NCBI RefSeq assembly: GCF_013141775.1
Contig: NZ_WHOB01000018.1
Span: forward strand, 186,001 to 250,000
Reading direction: 5' to 3'
Origin: Paenibacillus phytohabitans
GTDB taxonomy: Bacteria; Bacillota; Bacilli; Paenibacillales; Paenibacillaceae
Length of the DNA: 64,000 bases
The translations under genes were made by a program, and so were the position numbers. The notes below the pieces were generated by a model. The model ran no database searches and was not told where the DNA came from. It was given only the letters and a program-made list of their open reading frames with translations. Positions 15,438-24,936 of this stretch are shown piece by piece (position 1 is the stretch's first letter; each line of letters starts with the position of its first letter).

Positions 15438-17232
15438 CTTCATTCCTCCTCTGAATGGGCAGACTCAGCTCGATGCTGGTGCCCTGCTGTTCGCTTGAAT
15501 CTATCCTGAAGCTGAATAAATCGCCATAATACAGCCAGCATCTGGCCAGCACATTGCGCAGTCCAATCTGATGGGTCTTGCTCTGCAGAAGCTGCTCCAG
15601 CTGCTGGCGCATGGCCTGATCATTCAGCTCGCGGAGCAGCTCCGGAGCCATTCCGATGCCGTTATCGGCAACAGCAAGATACAGCCGCTCCTTATCTTGT
15701 CTTACCGTGATCCGTACCCTGGCATTCGCCTGGTGAATGAAGCTGTATTTCACCGCATTCTCGATCAGCGGCTGGAGCAGGAACTTGACGATTTCCAGAT
15801 CGTCAAGCTCCCCCGCCTCTTCGATCCGCAGATCGAGACCCGGGCCGAAGCGGATGTCCAGAATGGACATATAATAGCGGACATACTTCAGCTCCTCGCG
15901 CAGCGGGATTAGATCCTCGCTAATGCGCAGCGAGAACCTGAGCATTTTTCCGAGTGACTCAATGACCGTAACCGTCTCCTTCGTCCGCTGCTGGATAGCC
16001 AGACTGCTCATCAGCTCCAGGGTATTGAACAGGAAGTGGGGATTGATCTGCATCAGCAGCGCTTTATATTCTGCCTGCTGTCGCAGCAGCTTCTGTTCAA
16101 ACTCGGTTCGTATCAGATACCTCAGCTGCTTGACCATACTCCGGAAGGTGTCGGTAGCGTAGTCAACCTCGTTCCGTATCCTGCGTTCCGGCGGAGTGAG
16201 CCTCTCGGCCTGGGCGAAATCCCCTTTCTGGACATGCCGCATGGCCGACACCAGACGGGACAGGGGCTTGGTAATACCATAAGAAATCCAGTACGCCAGC
16301 ACAAAGGCGGCAATCAGCATCAGGGAAGCGAATACAATAATGCTGTTGCGGAGCTTGAACAGCTTGGCATACAGATCCTGTTCAGAGACAAAGCCGACCA
16401 GCAGCCAGTTGGTGATTGCCAGCTTTTTGTAGACCAGAATATGTGAGGCTCCCTTCTGATCCTTCAGGTAGACAACGCCTTGCGCGGCTTTGCCTGCGCG
16501 GACCCGCCGGACCTCCGCCGCTGCTTCAGGATAAGTGCTGTACTCCTGCTGTGACAAAATCGGATTGCCCTGCTGGTTGAGCAAAAATATGGTACCGCTT
16601 TCACCAAGATGTATACGATTCAGCGGCTCCAGCAGGAAGTCCGCCTTGATGTTGACCTTCATCACATTTTTGGCCAGTGACGGTTCAAAAATCCCGATCG
16701 GCAGCAGCAGGCTCACCACCTCATACGGCTTGGCTCCTTTAATCTCCACCTGATCCGTATGAGCCGGAACCCAGTGATTGCTGTGCTCAATGAAATTGCG
16801 GTACCACGTCTCCTGCTTGAACGAAGCATCCGTAACCACTTGGTTATCGGCACCGATCCGCATCCCTTCCTGACGGTAGATAGTCACTGAGGAGACAATC
16901 GAGTAATTGTTGGTAGTCTGGGTCAGGAACTTGCTCATGGTGATATTGGAGAGCATCTTCTGCCCTTCGGTTGAAGCCGGATTGGACAGCTGCGCATCCC
17001 ACCTCTGGGTGATATCGCTGTTGTAGACCAGAGAGGACAAGTCATAGCTCTGCTGCAGGGCCATGTTAATAAATGAGCCGTACTCGTCCATTTTCTCCAG
17101 TGCAGAGGATTCGATATATGAGCGGATGATGGAGCGTGACTGGTTGAACAGCAGCAGCGACATCGTGCCGAAGGATAGTACCAGCAGCACAACGAAGAAC
17201 GCGATCAGGCGGTTTTTTAACGAGTAAAAGAT
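15412..17232 (-). CDS. YesM-type sensor histidine kinase with a probable ATC start codon
   Basis: A 606-residue membrane kinase. It has a first membrane segment (about residues 10-32), an extracytoplasmic sensor domain of about 240 residues, a second membrane segment (about 275-300), a HAMP linker (ISYGITKPLSRLVSAMRHVQKGDFA), the His-kinase signature INPHFLFNTLELMSSL with the phosphorylated His, and a C-terminal ATPase domain with ENAVKYSF and VADNGIGM motifs. No ATG, GTG or TTG in the frame lies near the only good ribosome site (AAGGAGG, 17240-17246). The codon 7 nt after it is ATC, and the product from there (FYSLKNRLIAFF) begins like family members. An upstream ATG at 17325 lacks a binding site. 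It probably senses an extracellular saccharide. Confidence 0.85.
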   Translation of the reverse strand: MFYSLKNRLIAFFVVLLVLSFGTMSLLLFNQSRSIIRSYIESSALEKMDEYGSFINMALQQSYDLSSLVYNSDITQRWDAQLSNPASTEGQKMLSNITMSKFLTQTTNNYSIVSSVTIYRQEGMRIGADNQVVTDASFKQETWYRNFIEHSNHWVPAHTDQVEIKGAKPYEVVSLLLPIGIFEPSLAKNVMKVNIKADFLLEPLNRIHLGESGTIFLLNQQGNPILSQQEYSTYPEAAAEVRRVRAGKAAQGVVYLKDQKGASHILVYKKLAITNWLLVGFVSEQDLYAKLFKLRNSIIVFASLMLIAAFVLAYWISYGITKPLSRLVSAMRHVQKGDFAQAERLTPPERRIRNEVDYATDTFRSMVKQLRYLIRTEFEQKLLRQQAEYKALLMQINPHFLFNTLELMSSLAIQQRTKETVTVIESLGKMLRFSLRISEDLIPLREELKYVRYYMSILDIRFGPGLDLRIEEAGELDDLEIVKFLLQPLIENAVKYSFIHQANARVRITVRQDKERLYLAVADNGIGMAPELLRELNDQAMRQQLEQLLQSKTHQIGLRNVLARCWLYYGDLFSFRIDSSEQQGTSIELSLPIQRRNEDVSRIDRG

Positions 17233-17477
17233 AGTAATCCCTCCTTCTCCCTGCGTGTCTGCGAATCTATTTCCTGCATAATCATCTGTTTCGTCCTCTC
17301 CAGCATCTCTTTTTTCCTGATGCATTTATTTGTAACGCAGATCGGAGAATCCGGCAAGTGGAAACGGTTATTCCGTCCATAAGGGATGGGATTACTTTCA
17401 GCGAGCAATTGAAGGATAAAGTTTGGCGTATAACTAACCTTTCTTATATTTCAAGGCAAAATTATTTGGGCGGACGA

Positions 17478-17506
17478 TTGATTTTCGCGCCGGTTTATTT
17501 TACAAT
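17478..17506 (+). promoter_or_regulatory. sigma-A promoter of the lacI-type gene
   Basis: TTGATT (17478-17483) and TACAAT (17501-17506) are separated by 17 bp, and the operator follows 7 nt after the -10, where transcription would start. Confidence 0.7.
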
Positions 17507-17513
17507 GAGTTCA

Positions 17514-17527
17514 TAAACGCGCGTTTA
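17514..17527. promoter_or_regulatory. LacI-type operator O1 (perfect palindrome)
   Basis: TAAACGCGCGTTTA is a perfect 14-bp palindrome with the central CG of LacI/GalR-family operators. It overlaps the start point of the lacI-type gene, so the repressor should control its own synthesis. A near-identical site precedes the GH94 gene. Confidence 0.75.
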
Positions 17528-17545
17528 CAATAGAGGGGGTACACC

Positions 17546-18601
17546 ATGCGAAGCGAAGATATTGCCAAGCTAGCCGGGGTTTCGCGAAGCACAGTATCCC
17601 GTGTGATCAACAATTATTCCAATGTCCCTGAGGAGACCCGGGCCAAGGTGCTGAAGATCATTGAACAGCATCAGTACGAGCCTAACAGCTTCGCCCGGGC
17701 TCTGGCCGGCAAGAAGACCGATACGATCGGGCTTTTTGCAATCAGCATGAACGAGAAAGAGAACGCGACACGGATCTATCAGAATAACTACTTCGCACCG
17801 TTCGTTGATGCCGTTGTCGACACAGCGAATGCCCGCGGCTGTTATGTTCTGATTCATACCGTATATTCTCCCGACGACTTCCTGAAGGTGAAGCAGGCTT
17901 TCCTGCAGAAACGGATTGACGGCGGCATTATAGTCGGCACCCAGAAGGATATCGAGATTGTCCGGGAAATGGTCGGTCTCGACTCACCGCTTGTGCTGAT
18001 TGATTATGACATTTCGGAGATTATGTCGGAGCATCTGGACCGCAATCATCTGGCTATAGTGAATTCCAAGGACTATGAGGGTACGGTTGAAGCCATCGAG
18101 TACCTGATCGGTCTCGGCCATGAAGAAATTGGCATGATCTGCGGACGGATGAACACGTACTCCGGACGGGAACGCTATATGGCATACGAGGATACGCTGA
18201 AGCGTCATGGGCTTGCGCTGAATGAGAATTTCATCCTACAGGGTGATTTCCTCAAGGAAACCGCCTATGAAGAGGTGAAGAAGCTGCTGAATTCCGGCGG
18301 CCCGCTGCCGACTGCATTCTTCTCTTCCAATGATGATATGGCTATTTCGGCCATGGAAGCGTTCTCCGAGCATGGCATTTCCGTGCCGGAGGATATGTCA
18401 ATCGCGGGGTTTGATGATGTGCAGCTCGCTTCCCGGATTCATCCCAAGCTGACCTCCGTCCGTCTGCCGATTTACGAAATGTCCAAGGCTGCTGTCGAGA
18501 AGGTCATCGAGCTGTGCGATTCACAGCAGCCGACCTTCAGCACGATCAGTTTCCCGGCGCGTCTGGTGGCAAGAGATTCCTGCCAGCCGCCGAAGCAGTA
18601 A
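17546..18601 (+). CDS. LacI-family transcriptional repressor
   Basis: A 351-residue regulator. Residues 1-55 form the DNA-binding region with the helix-turn-helix EDIAKLAGVSRSTVSRVINN and the hinge helix PNSFARALAGKKT. The rest is a periplasmic-binding-protein-like sugar sensor, ending with the usual MSIAGFDDVQLASRIHPKLTSVRLP segment. AGAGGGGG precedes the ATG. Its own promoter and that of the downstream GH94 gene share nearly the same palindrome, so it very likely represses both until cello-oligosaccharide or a related sugar binds. Confidence 0.9.
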   Translation: MRSEDIAKLAGVSRSTVSRVINNYSNVPEETRAKVLKIIEQHQYEPNSFARALAGKKTDTIGLFAISMNEKENATRIYQNNYFAPFVDAVVDTANARGCYVLIHTVYSPDDFLKVKQAFLQKRIDGGIIVGTQKDIEIVREMVGLDSPLVLIDYDISEIMSEHLDRNHLAIVNSKDYEGTVEAIEYLIGLGHEEIGMICGRMNTYSGRERYMAYEDTLKRHGLALNENFILQGDFLKETAYEEVKKLLNSGGPLPTAFFSSNDDMAISAMEAFSEHGISVPEDMSIAGFDDVQLASRIHPKLTSVRLPIYEMSKAAVEKVIELCDSQQPTFSTISFPARLVARDSCQPPKQ

Positions 18602-18614
18602 TGTTCTAGTACAG

Positions 18615-18645
18615 AAAAATCCCTTACCCCGAGGGAATTTTTTCT
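18615..18645 (+). terminator. weak intrinsic terminator between lacI and GH94
   Basis: TCCCT pairs with AGGGA around a 7-nt loop and is followed by ATTTTTTCTC. The stem is short, so some readthrough into the GH94 gene is likely. Confidence 0.5.
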
Positions 18646-18652
18646 CAGCTTT

Positions 18653-18668
18653 GTAAACGCGCGTTCAC
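18653..18668. promoter_or_regulatory. LacI-type operator O2 upstream of GH94
   Basis: GTAAACGCGCGTTCAC differs from a perfect palindrome at one position and shares the 12-bp core AAACGCGCGTT(T/C)A with the site at 17514. It lies 24 nt before the GH94 start. Confidence 0.75.
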
Positions 18669-18691
18669 AATTGAAAGGAGACTTGTCTCTA

Positions 18692-21127
18692 ATGAAATTC
18701 GGAACTTTTGACGACACTCGCAAAGAGTATGTAATCAACACCCCAAAAACACCTTATCCATGGATCAACTACCTCGGCAACGAGCAATTTTTCGGCCTCA
18801 TCTCTAATACTGCCGGTGGTTACACCTTCTACCGCGATGCGCGCATGAGAAGACTTACCCGTTACCGGTATAACAATATTCCGCTGGATACAGGCGGCCG
18901 CTACTACTATCTGTATGATGACGGTGATTTCTGGACCCCGGGCTGGATGCCGGTAAAACGCGATCTGGACTTCTACGAATGCCGCCATGGTCTTGGCTAC
19001 ACTTCCATCACCGGTGAACGTAACGGTATTTCCGTTAATCAGCTCGCTTTTGTACCGATGGGCCACAATGCTGAAGTACACCGCCTTGTCGTTAAGAACA
19101 CAGGCGACGCGAAGAAAACTGTTAAGCTGTTCTCTTTTGCCGAATTCTGTCTGTGGAATGCCAACGATGATATGACAAACTTCCAGCGTAACCTCAGCAC
19201 CGGTGAAGTTGAAGTGAAGGATTCCGTCATCTATCACAAAACCGAATACCGTGAGCGCAGAAACCACTACGCTTTCTATTCAGTAAACAAGGAAATCGCC
19301 GGCTTCGATACCGACCGCGAATCCTTCGTGGGTATGTACAATGGTCTGGACGCTCCGCAGGCAGTTGCTGCCGGTGAAGCTACCAACTCGGTGGCCAGCG
19401 GCTGGTCGCCAATCGGCTCCCACGCACTGGAAATCACACTGGAACCAGGTGAAGAGCAAAGCTTCATCTTCGTACTCGGCTATATCGAGAACCCTGAAGA
19501 TGAGAAATGGGAATCCCTGAACGTTATCAACAAAAAACCTGCACAGGCTGTAATCGATCAATTCGCTACAGATGCCCAGGTAGATGCTGCATTGGCTACC
19601 CTGGCTGCACACTGGGATAACCTGCTGTCCAAATATCAGATCCAGAGCGGTGACGACAAGCTGAACCGGATGGTTAACATCTGGAATCCGTACCAGTGTA
19701 TGGTTACTTTCAACATGTCCCGTTCCGCTTCGTACTTCGAATCCGGAATCGGCCGCGGTATGGGCTTCCGCGACTCCAACCAGGACTTGCTCGGCTTCGT
19801 CCACCAGATTCCAGAACGCGCCAGAGAGCGTATTCTCGATATCGCGGCTACCCAGTTCCCTGACGGAAGCGCATATCACCAGTACCAGCCGCTTACCAAG
19901 AAGGGCAACAACGAAGTCGGCTCGGGCTTCAACGATGATCCGCTTTGGCTGATCTCCGGTACGGCTGCTTATATTAAGGAAACCGGCGACTACTCGATCC
20001 TTGATGAGCAGGTTCCTTTTGACAGCAATCCGGATCACACGGCTACCCTGTTCGAGCACTTGAAGCTGAGCTTCGAGCATGTAACGAACAACCTCGGACC
20101 TCACGGCCTGCCGCTGATCGGACGCGCGGACTGGAATGACTGTCTGAACCTGAACTGCTTCTCCACCGAGCCGGGCGAATCGTTCCAGACAACTGAGAAT
20201 ATCGCAGGCGGCGTAGCAGAATCCGTGTTCATCGCAGGTCTGTTCGTCTTCGTTGGACCGGACTATGCTGAAATCTGCCGCATGCGCGGACTGGATGATG
20301 TAGCTGCTGATGCGGTTGCGAAGATCGAGAACATGAGTGCCATTACCCTGTCCCACGGCTTCGACGGCGACTGGTTCCTGCGCGCTTATGACCACTACGG
20401 CGACAAGATCGGCAGCAAGGAGAACGAAGAAGGCCAGATCTTCATCGAGCCGCAGGGGATGTGTGTAATGGCGGGTATCGGTGTGGAGAACGGCGAAGCA
20501 GCCCGTGCGCTGACTTCCGTTCAGGAACGTCTGGATACGGACTATGGTATCGTATTGCAGCAGCCTCCTTACTCCAAGTACTATGTGAACCTGGGTGAAA
20601 TTTCTACGTATCCTCCGGGCTACAAAGAAAATGCCGGTATTTTCTGCCACAACAACCCATGGATCATGATCGCTGAAACGGTGCTTGGACACGGCGACAG
20701 AGCCTTTGATATCTACAAAAAAATCGCTCCGGCTTACCTGGAGGACATCAGCGAAGTTCACCGTATGGAACCTTACGTGTACTCGCAGATGATCGCCGGT
20801 AAAGATGCTGTACGTCACGGTGAAGCGAAAAACTCCTGGCTGACAGGTACAGCGGCATGGAACTATGTAGCGATTACACAGTCCATCCTCGGTATCCAGG
20901 CTGACTTTGCCGGTCTGAAGGTTGATCCTTGTATTCCTACGGAGTGGGACAGCTTCGAGATTACCCGCGTCTTCCGCGGCGACACTTATGTCATCTCGAT
21001 CCAGAACCCGAACCATGTCTCCAAAGGCGTGGCCAGCCTGACTCTCGACGGCGCTGCTGTTGAAGGCAACATCATCGCTCCAGTGGGCGACGGTGCGGTT
21101 CACCAGGTTGTAGTTGTATTGGGTTAG
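18692..21127 (+). CDS. cellobiose phosphorylase (GH94)
   Basis: An 811-residue cytoplasmic enzyme. GH94 cellobiose phosphorylases split cellobiose with phosphate into glucose and glucose 1-phosphate, saving ATP. Typical features are the N-terminal [19 protein letters not shown] start, the beta-sandwich domain (about 1-280) and the (alpha/alpha)6 barrel with [32 protein letters not shown] and [11 protein letters not shown], where the Asp near residue 480 is the general acid. Length matches the family. AAAGGAG lies 11 nt before the ATG; a TTG 21 nt upstream is inside the binding site. Codon use is strongly biased (GAC, CTG, GGC, ATC), suggesting high expression. It is under the LacI operator at 18653. 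Confidence 0.95.
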   Translation: MKFGTFDDTRKEYVINTPKTPYPWINYLGNEQFFGLISNTAGGYTFYRDARMRRLTRYRYNNIPLDTGGRYYYLYDDGDFWTPGWMPVKRDLDFYECRHGLGYTSITGERNGISVNQLAFVPMGHNAEVHRLVVKNTGDAKKTVKLFSFAEFCLWNANDDMTNFQRNLSTGEVEVKDSVIYHKTEYRERRNHYAFYSVNKEIAGFDTDRESFVGMYNGLDAPQAVAAGEATNSVASGWSPIGSHALEITLEPGEEQSFIFVLGYIENPEDEKWESLNVINKKPAQAVIDQFATDAQVDAALATLAAHWDNLLSKYQIQSGDDKLNRMVNIWNPYQCMVTFNMSRSASYFESGIGRGMGFRDSNQDLLGFVHQIPERARERILDIAATQFPDGSAYHQYQPLTKKGNNEVGSGFNDDPLWLISGTAAYIKETGDYSILDEQVPFDSNPDHTATLFEHLKLSFEHVTNNLGPHGLPLIGRADWNDCLNLNCFSTEPGESFQTTENIAGGVAESVFIAGLFVFVGPDYAEICRMRGLDDVAADAVAKIENMSAITLSHGFDGDWFLRAYDHYGDKIGSKENEEGQIFIEPQGMCVMAGIGVENGEAARALTSVQERLDTDYGIVLQQPPYSKYYVNLGEISTYPPGYKENAGIFCHNNPWIMIAETVLGHGDRAFDIYKKIAPAYLEDISEVHRMEPYVYSQMIAGKDAVRHGEAKNSWLTGTAAWNYVAITQSILGIQADFAGLKVDPCIPTEWDSFEITRVFRGDTYVISIQNPNHVSKGVASLTLDGAAVEGNIIAPVGDGAVHQVVVVLG

Positions 21128-21144
21128 TTAGCATTACTGAAAAT

Positions 21145-21190
21145 AGCCCCCGGTTGTTCCGCCTAAGCGGTGCAGCCGGGGGCTTTCTTA
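21145..21190 (+). terminator. strong intrinsic terminator of GH94
   Basis: AGCCCCCGG pairs with CCGGGGGCT; an inner CCGC/GCGG pair extends the stem, and TTTCTTATT follows. Confidence 0.85.
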
Positions 21191-21556
21191 TTGTTTAGGA
21201 AATTATAAACCGGGAAAGAGTCGATAACGGTGAAGAAGCGGCTAAAGCGATGGCTAAAGCGGCTTGATGTAATACTCGCGAGAGCCGGGCTGCCGCGGCA
21301 GCCGTAAATAGATGGATTTTCTCCACTTGCTAAAGAACGAAAGAGGGCGTGTCAAACAGCAATTGGAAAAAGAGCACTTAATATCAGGAACACAGCTCAA
21401 AATGCGGAAAATGCCTGGAATTAAATGACGTTTATCCAACTAAATGCCGCAGAGAAATTAAAATAGCGAAATTAAGATACATTTGTCCACTTACTGCCCC
21501 AGAGAGGGGGTTGGCTTCAGCATTATATACAGTAGCCACCGATCCTTAAGAGTTTA
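21191..21556. other. gene-free stretch with a 16-bp palindrome and a short repeat
   Basis: It contains the perfect palindrome GGCTGCCGCGGCAGCC (21288-21303), two copies of a GCGGCTAAAGCG-like word just before it, and a diverged pair TTTATCCAACTAAATGCC / TTTGTCCACTTACTGCCC (from 21431 and 21482, 51 bp apart, each followed by CAGAGA). A 61-codon minus-strand frame here has no binding site and was not accepted. Confidence 0.4.
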
Positions 21557-23518
21557 CTACGGAATCCACACCTTCATCTCGCCGCTGCCGCGGTTGCCCC
21601 ACAGATAGTAAGGGACTGCAGTTACCTTCACCGCTTCCAGCGTTGCCTTCTCTCTGCTGTACAGCCCTCCGGTCCAGGCCGCCTGTGCTACGCGGAAGCC
21701 GTCGCTTTCTACCACTACAGCACCGCCAAGCAGCAATTCATCATACGACTCGGTGAATGCCGCTGCTTCACTCAAGGAAATCGAGCTTAGCGGCTCACTG
21801 TTATCGACTGCTTCCAGGCAATAGACCAGCGGTCCGCGCTGAATGGCAGTCTTCCCGGCATCGGCACGCAGATTCGGGTGGGCGTATACGCGGTGCGCTT
21901 CCATTGGAAGCTTCAGCTCAATCACGTCGCCAGCCTTCCATTCCCTGCGGATCACAGCATAGCCCTGCTGCAGGCTTGCAGCAGCATCGCCTAACGCCTC
22001 TCCGTTCACTCTGATCTCCACGTTCTCGCTCCAGGAAGGAATACGCAGCGCCATACCGAACTCTCCGGCTTCCGCAGGATCAACCTTCAGGGTCACGGTT
22101 CCATCCCAAGGGAAACGGCTCTGCTGGCGGATTGCTACCTCTGTGCCGCCCAGTGTGGTCTTCAGCTCACTGCCGATATACAGGTTAGTGTAAAGTGTGT
22201 CGCCATGCTCAGTGTAGATATACTGATTCAGTGAGGTCAGCAGGCGTGCCACGTTCGGCGGACAGCAGGCGCAGCCGAACCAGCCCTGGCGCTCTGCTTT
22301 GACATGATGTTTGCCGGGGTTGCAGCTGCAGGCTTGCGGCCATACTTCAAGCGGATTTACGTAGAAATAGTGTTTGCCGTCCTGTGCCATGGAGCCGAGC
22401 ACATTATTATAGAGCGCCCGCTCCATCACGTCGGCATACCGGGCGTCCGGGGTCAATTCCAGCATCCGCTTGGCAAAAAAGATCAGCCCGATCGAAGCGC
22501 AGGTCTCCGCATAGACCGTATCATTCGGCAGATCATAATCAAAGGTGAACGCTTCACCATGATGTGTTGACCCGATTCCGCCAGTGATATACATCTGTTT
22601 CTCCGTCATATTGTTCCACAGGCGCACGCAGGCTTCGCGCAGCGCTTCATCTCCGGTAAGCCGGGCCAGATCGGCCATGGCTGTATACATATAGACTGCA
22701 CGGACGGAATGTCCCAGGGCCACGCTCTGCTCACGGACCGGGATATGGGCCTGATTATAACTGACATCCACACTGCTTGTAGCCGTACCTGTCCAGTGCG
22801 TAACCCGTCCTCTTTGTTCCCACTCCTGATGCAGGAAATTCGGTTCCTGTCCACGCTGATCGATGAAAAAGCTGCTGAGCTTCAGATATTTCTCTTCACC
22901 GGTCAGCCGGTACAGCTTCACAAGGGCCAGCTCAATTTCCTGGTGACCGTCGTAGCCCTTCAGCTTCCCCTCTTCCGGTCCGAAGACGGTTTCAATGTGG
23001 TCAACGAACCGCCGCACAATGACCAGCAGCTTGTCTTTGCCGGTCGCTTCATAATAGGCCACTGCCGCTTCAATGAAATGTCCCGCACAATACAGCTCAT
23101 GGCAGTCCAGCAGATTCGTCCACCGTTTGCCCGGCTCTTTGAGTGTAAAATAGGTATTCAGGTATCCGTCTTCATGCTGCGCTTCGCCGACCAGCTCTAT
23201 CATCTCATCCGCCTGACGCTCCAGCTCAGGATCACGCTTGATGCTAAGCGAATACCCTACTGCCTCCAGCCATTTAGCTACATCACTGTCCTGAAAGACC
23301 CAGCCATTGAACTCGCCTTCCCTCCTGCCGGCAGCAATTTCAAAATTGGCAATGGCATGGCTGGGTTCTGCTCCGGCCACCCGGTCATGCAGCGCCTCAT
23401 ACTGGTACGGAATAACGGTATCCTGAACCAGCCGGATATAACGCCCCCAGAATTCATCCTGAATATCTACCTGCCGGCTTGTCTCAGCGGCTTGCTGAAT
23501 ATCTGCAAATTTACTCAA
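21557..23518 (-). CDS. beta-L-arabinofuranosidase, GH127 family
   Basis: A 653-residue cytoplasmic enzyme of the GH127 (former DUF1680) family, which releases beta-L-arabinofuranose from plant glycoproteins and arabinans using a zinc-held cysteine nucleophile. The zinc ligands fit the family almost residue for residue: Glu338 and Cys340 in YAETCASIGLIFFAKRM, and the pair Cys418/Cys419 in GCACCPPNVARLL. An (alpha/alpha)6 barrel (about 15-430) precedes two beta-sandwich domains. I chose the TTG at 23518, since AAAAGGGGAG is 8 nt upstream; the ATG at 23539 overlaps that site. It lies divergent to an AraC regulator that probably controls it. Confidence 0.9.
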   Translation of the reverse strand: MSKFADIQQAAETSRQVDIQDEFWGRYIRLVQDTVIPYQYEALHDRVAGAEPSHAIANFEIAAGRREGEFNGWVFQDSDVAKWLEAVGYSLSIKRDPELERQADEMIELVGEAQHEDGYLNTYFTLKEPGKRWTNLLDCHELYCAGHFIEAAVAYYEATGKDKLLVIVRRFVDHIETVFGPEEGKLKGYDGHQEIELALVKLYRLTGEEKYLKLSSFFIDQRGQEPNFLHQEWEQRGRVTHWTGTATSSVDVSYNQAHIPVREQSVALGHSVRAVYMYTAMADLARLTGDEALREACVRLWNNMTEKQMYITGGIGSTHHGEAFTFDYDLPNDTVYAETCASIGLIFFAKRMLELTPDARYADVMERALYNNVLGSMAQDGKHYFYVNPLEVWPQACSCNPGKHHVKAERQGWFGCACCPPNVARLLTSLNQYIYTEHGDTLYTNLYIGSELKTTLGGTEVAIRQQSRFPWDGTVTLKVDPAEAGEFGMALRIPSWSENVEIRVNGEALGDAAASLQQGYAVIRREWKAGDVIELKLPMEAHRVYAHPNLRADAGKTAIQRGPLVYCLEAVDNSEPLSSISLSEAAAFTESYDELLLGGAVVVESDGFRVAQAAWTGGLYSREKATLEAVKVTAVPYYLWGNRGSGEMKVWIP

Positions 23519-23686
23519 TGTGTTTTCTCCCCTTTTCATTTCATCCTCGCTATTTGCAATTATAGACGGTAAAATGAATAAAAAACAGAATCATAAGCAA
23601 CCCTGTTTTTGTACTATTTCACACTTGGATTATTAACCTTCCATGGAGGTCCAGCTAATAGAAAAGAGCTTGCGAAAGGAGCAGAT

Positions 23687-24559
23687 ATGCCACCCAGTCC
23701 TGCCTATATTCATCTGTCAGCGCCGCCGTTCCCCTATTTCCTGGAATGCGGCCATACCGTATATTTGCCCGGCGAGCAGCATCCAAACCGCAGCCGCATG
23801 GGGAAATTCGATCTTATTATTGTAGAACAAGGCTGCCTGTTCATCGGTGAGGATGATAAGGAGTGGGCGGTAACCTCCGGGCACACCCTCCTTCTGCTGC
23901 CGGACCGTTATCATTATTCAGTTAAACCCTGCGAGGAGATCACCTCCTTCACGTGGGTTCATTTTCACACGGTCGGTGAGTGGATCGAAGCGGAAGGTGA
24001 TCCTGTATATGCAGAGCGGGAGAAGCATTTCCGGCAATTCCTGATTCATCCTTATACGATCCGCATACCCCAGTTCGGACCTCTCCCGGACCCCTTCGCA
24101 CGGAGCGGGCAGGCAGAGCAATTGCTGCAGCTTAGTCAGGGACGGCGCTCCAGCTCCGTATGGCAGCAGCAGCGCATCTTTGAGGAGATGCTGCGGATGA
24201 TGGATCTGGCCCAGCAGGATACTGCCGGCAGCCAGGCGGCAGAGATCGCCGAGCAGACGGAAGCTTACCTGCGTAATCACTTCACAGAGGATCTCACGAA
24301 TGCATCCCTGGCGGATGCGCTGCATTTTCACTACAATTATCTGGCCCGCTGTATGAAGCGTGTCTATGGGCTAACCCCCATGGAGTATCTGACGGATTAC
24401 CGCCTGGAGCAGGCCAAGCTGCTGCTGCTCAAGACAGAAATCCCTATTTCCGGGATTGCAGAACGCACTGGCTTCGAGAGCACCGCCTACTTCTCCCGGC
24501 GCTTCAGCCGGAAGGTTGGCATCTCTCCGCTGCGCTTCCGCAAACGGTACTCCCGCTGA
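23687..24559 (+). CDS. AraC-family transcriptional regulator
   Basis: A 290-residue regulator with an N-terminal cupin-type sugar-binding domain (about 1-160; GHTLLLLPDRYHYSVKP is the typical strand pair) and a C-terminal AraC DNA-binding domain with two helix-turn-helix units, LTNASLADALHFHYNYLARCMK and PISGIAERTGFESTAYFSRRFS. AAAGGAG precedes the ATG at 23687; the earlier in-frame start at 23609 has none. It is transcribed away from the GH127 gene across about 170 bp, the usual setting for a local activator of that gene. Confidence 0.9.
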   Translation: MPPSPAYIHLSAPPFPYFLECGHTVYLPGEQHPNRSRMGKFDLIIVEQGCLFIGEDDKEWAVTSGHTLLLLPDRYHYSVKPCEEITSFTWVHFHTVGEWIEAEGDPVYAEREKHFRQFLIHPYTIRIPQFGPLPDPFARSGQAEQLLQLSQGRRSSSVWQQQRIFEEMLRMMDLAQQDTAGSQAAEIAEQTEAYLRNHFTEDLTNASLADALHFHYNYLARCMKRVYGLTPMEYLTDYRLEQAKLLLLKTEIPISGIAERTGFESTAYFSRRFSRKVGISPLRFRKRYSR

Positions 24560-24599
24560 ACCTGCAGCAGAAGCGCTTCCGTCGCAGGAATCAGGGAGT

Positions 24600-24818
24600 T
24601 TAGATAGGCTCTGACGTAAGAATCCGGAATTCATGTAGATCCCGGCAATAGGACAATCCCCGGATCCGGACAGATTTCGCTGTGTAAGCTCTGATCTGTC
24701 CACCCGGTTCCAGCAGTTCCTCTGTACCATCCTTCAGCACCACCGACACCTGAACCTCCGATAGTGCCGCAGCCAGCAGCTCCATATCACTTTCCAGCAC
24801 CTTATAGATATATTCCAC
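24600..24818 (-). CDS. small hypothetical protein
   Basis: A 72-residue reading frame starting with GTG; GCAGGTGT lies 6 nt upstream, a moderate ribosome site. The sequence is acidic at the N-terminus (MEYIYKVLESDMELLAAAL) and has alternating strands after it (VSVVLKDGTEELLEPGGQI, IRAYTAKSVRIRG), consistent with a small beta-barrel or SH3-like fold. It stands convergent to the AraC gene and divergent from the DUF3231 gene. No family recognised. Confidence 0.5.
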   Translation of the reverse strand: MEYIYKVLESDMELLAAALSEVQVSVVLKDGTEELLEPGGQIRAYTAKSVRIRGLSYCRDLHEFRILTSEPI

Positions 24819-24936
24819 CGTACTACACCTGCTTTACTGTAACTTTAATTAGTACACTTGAATCTTGAATAACACCGATTGCACTGGACAACCTAAATTA
24901 CGTTCATAACCTATTTGTAGAGGAGTTCTGTAAATT

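Larger units (their letters stand above)
17233..17545. other. divergent promoter region between the YesM kinase and LacI genes
   Basis: About 310 bases. It holds the kinase ribosome site (17240-17246) at one end and, at the other, the lacI promoter and operator annotated separately. I see no further gene; the in-frame extension of the kinase to 17325 is hydrophilic and unlike a family N-terminus. Confidence 0.5.

Noticed and set aside
17233-17325. N-terminal extension of the YesM kinase to an ATG at 17325
   Set aside because: No ribosome site before that ATG and the extra 31 residues are hydrophilic and unlike family members, while a strong site directly precedes the ATC.
19280-21103. 607-codon open frame on the minus strand opposite the GH94 gene
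   Set aside because: It is a shadow caused by the strongly biased codon use of GH94; it has no ribosome binding site and no family resemblance.
21254-21439. 61-codon minus-strand frame between GH94 and GH127
   Set aside because: No binding site, composition like non-coding DNA, and it crosses the intergenic repeats.
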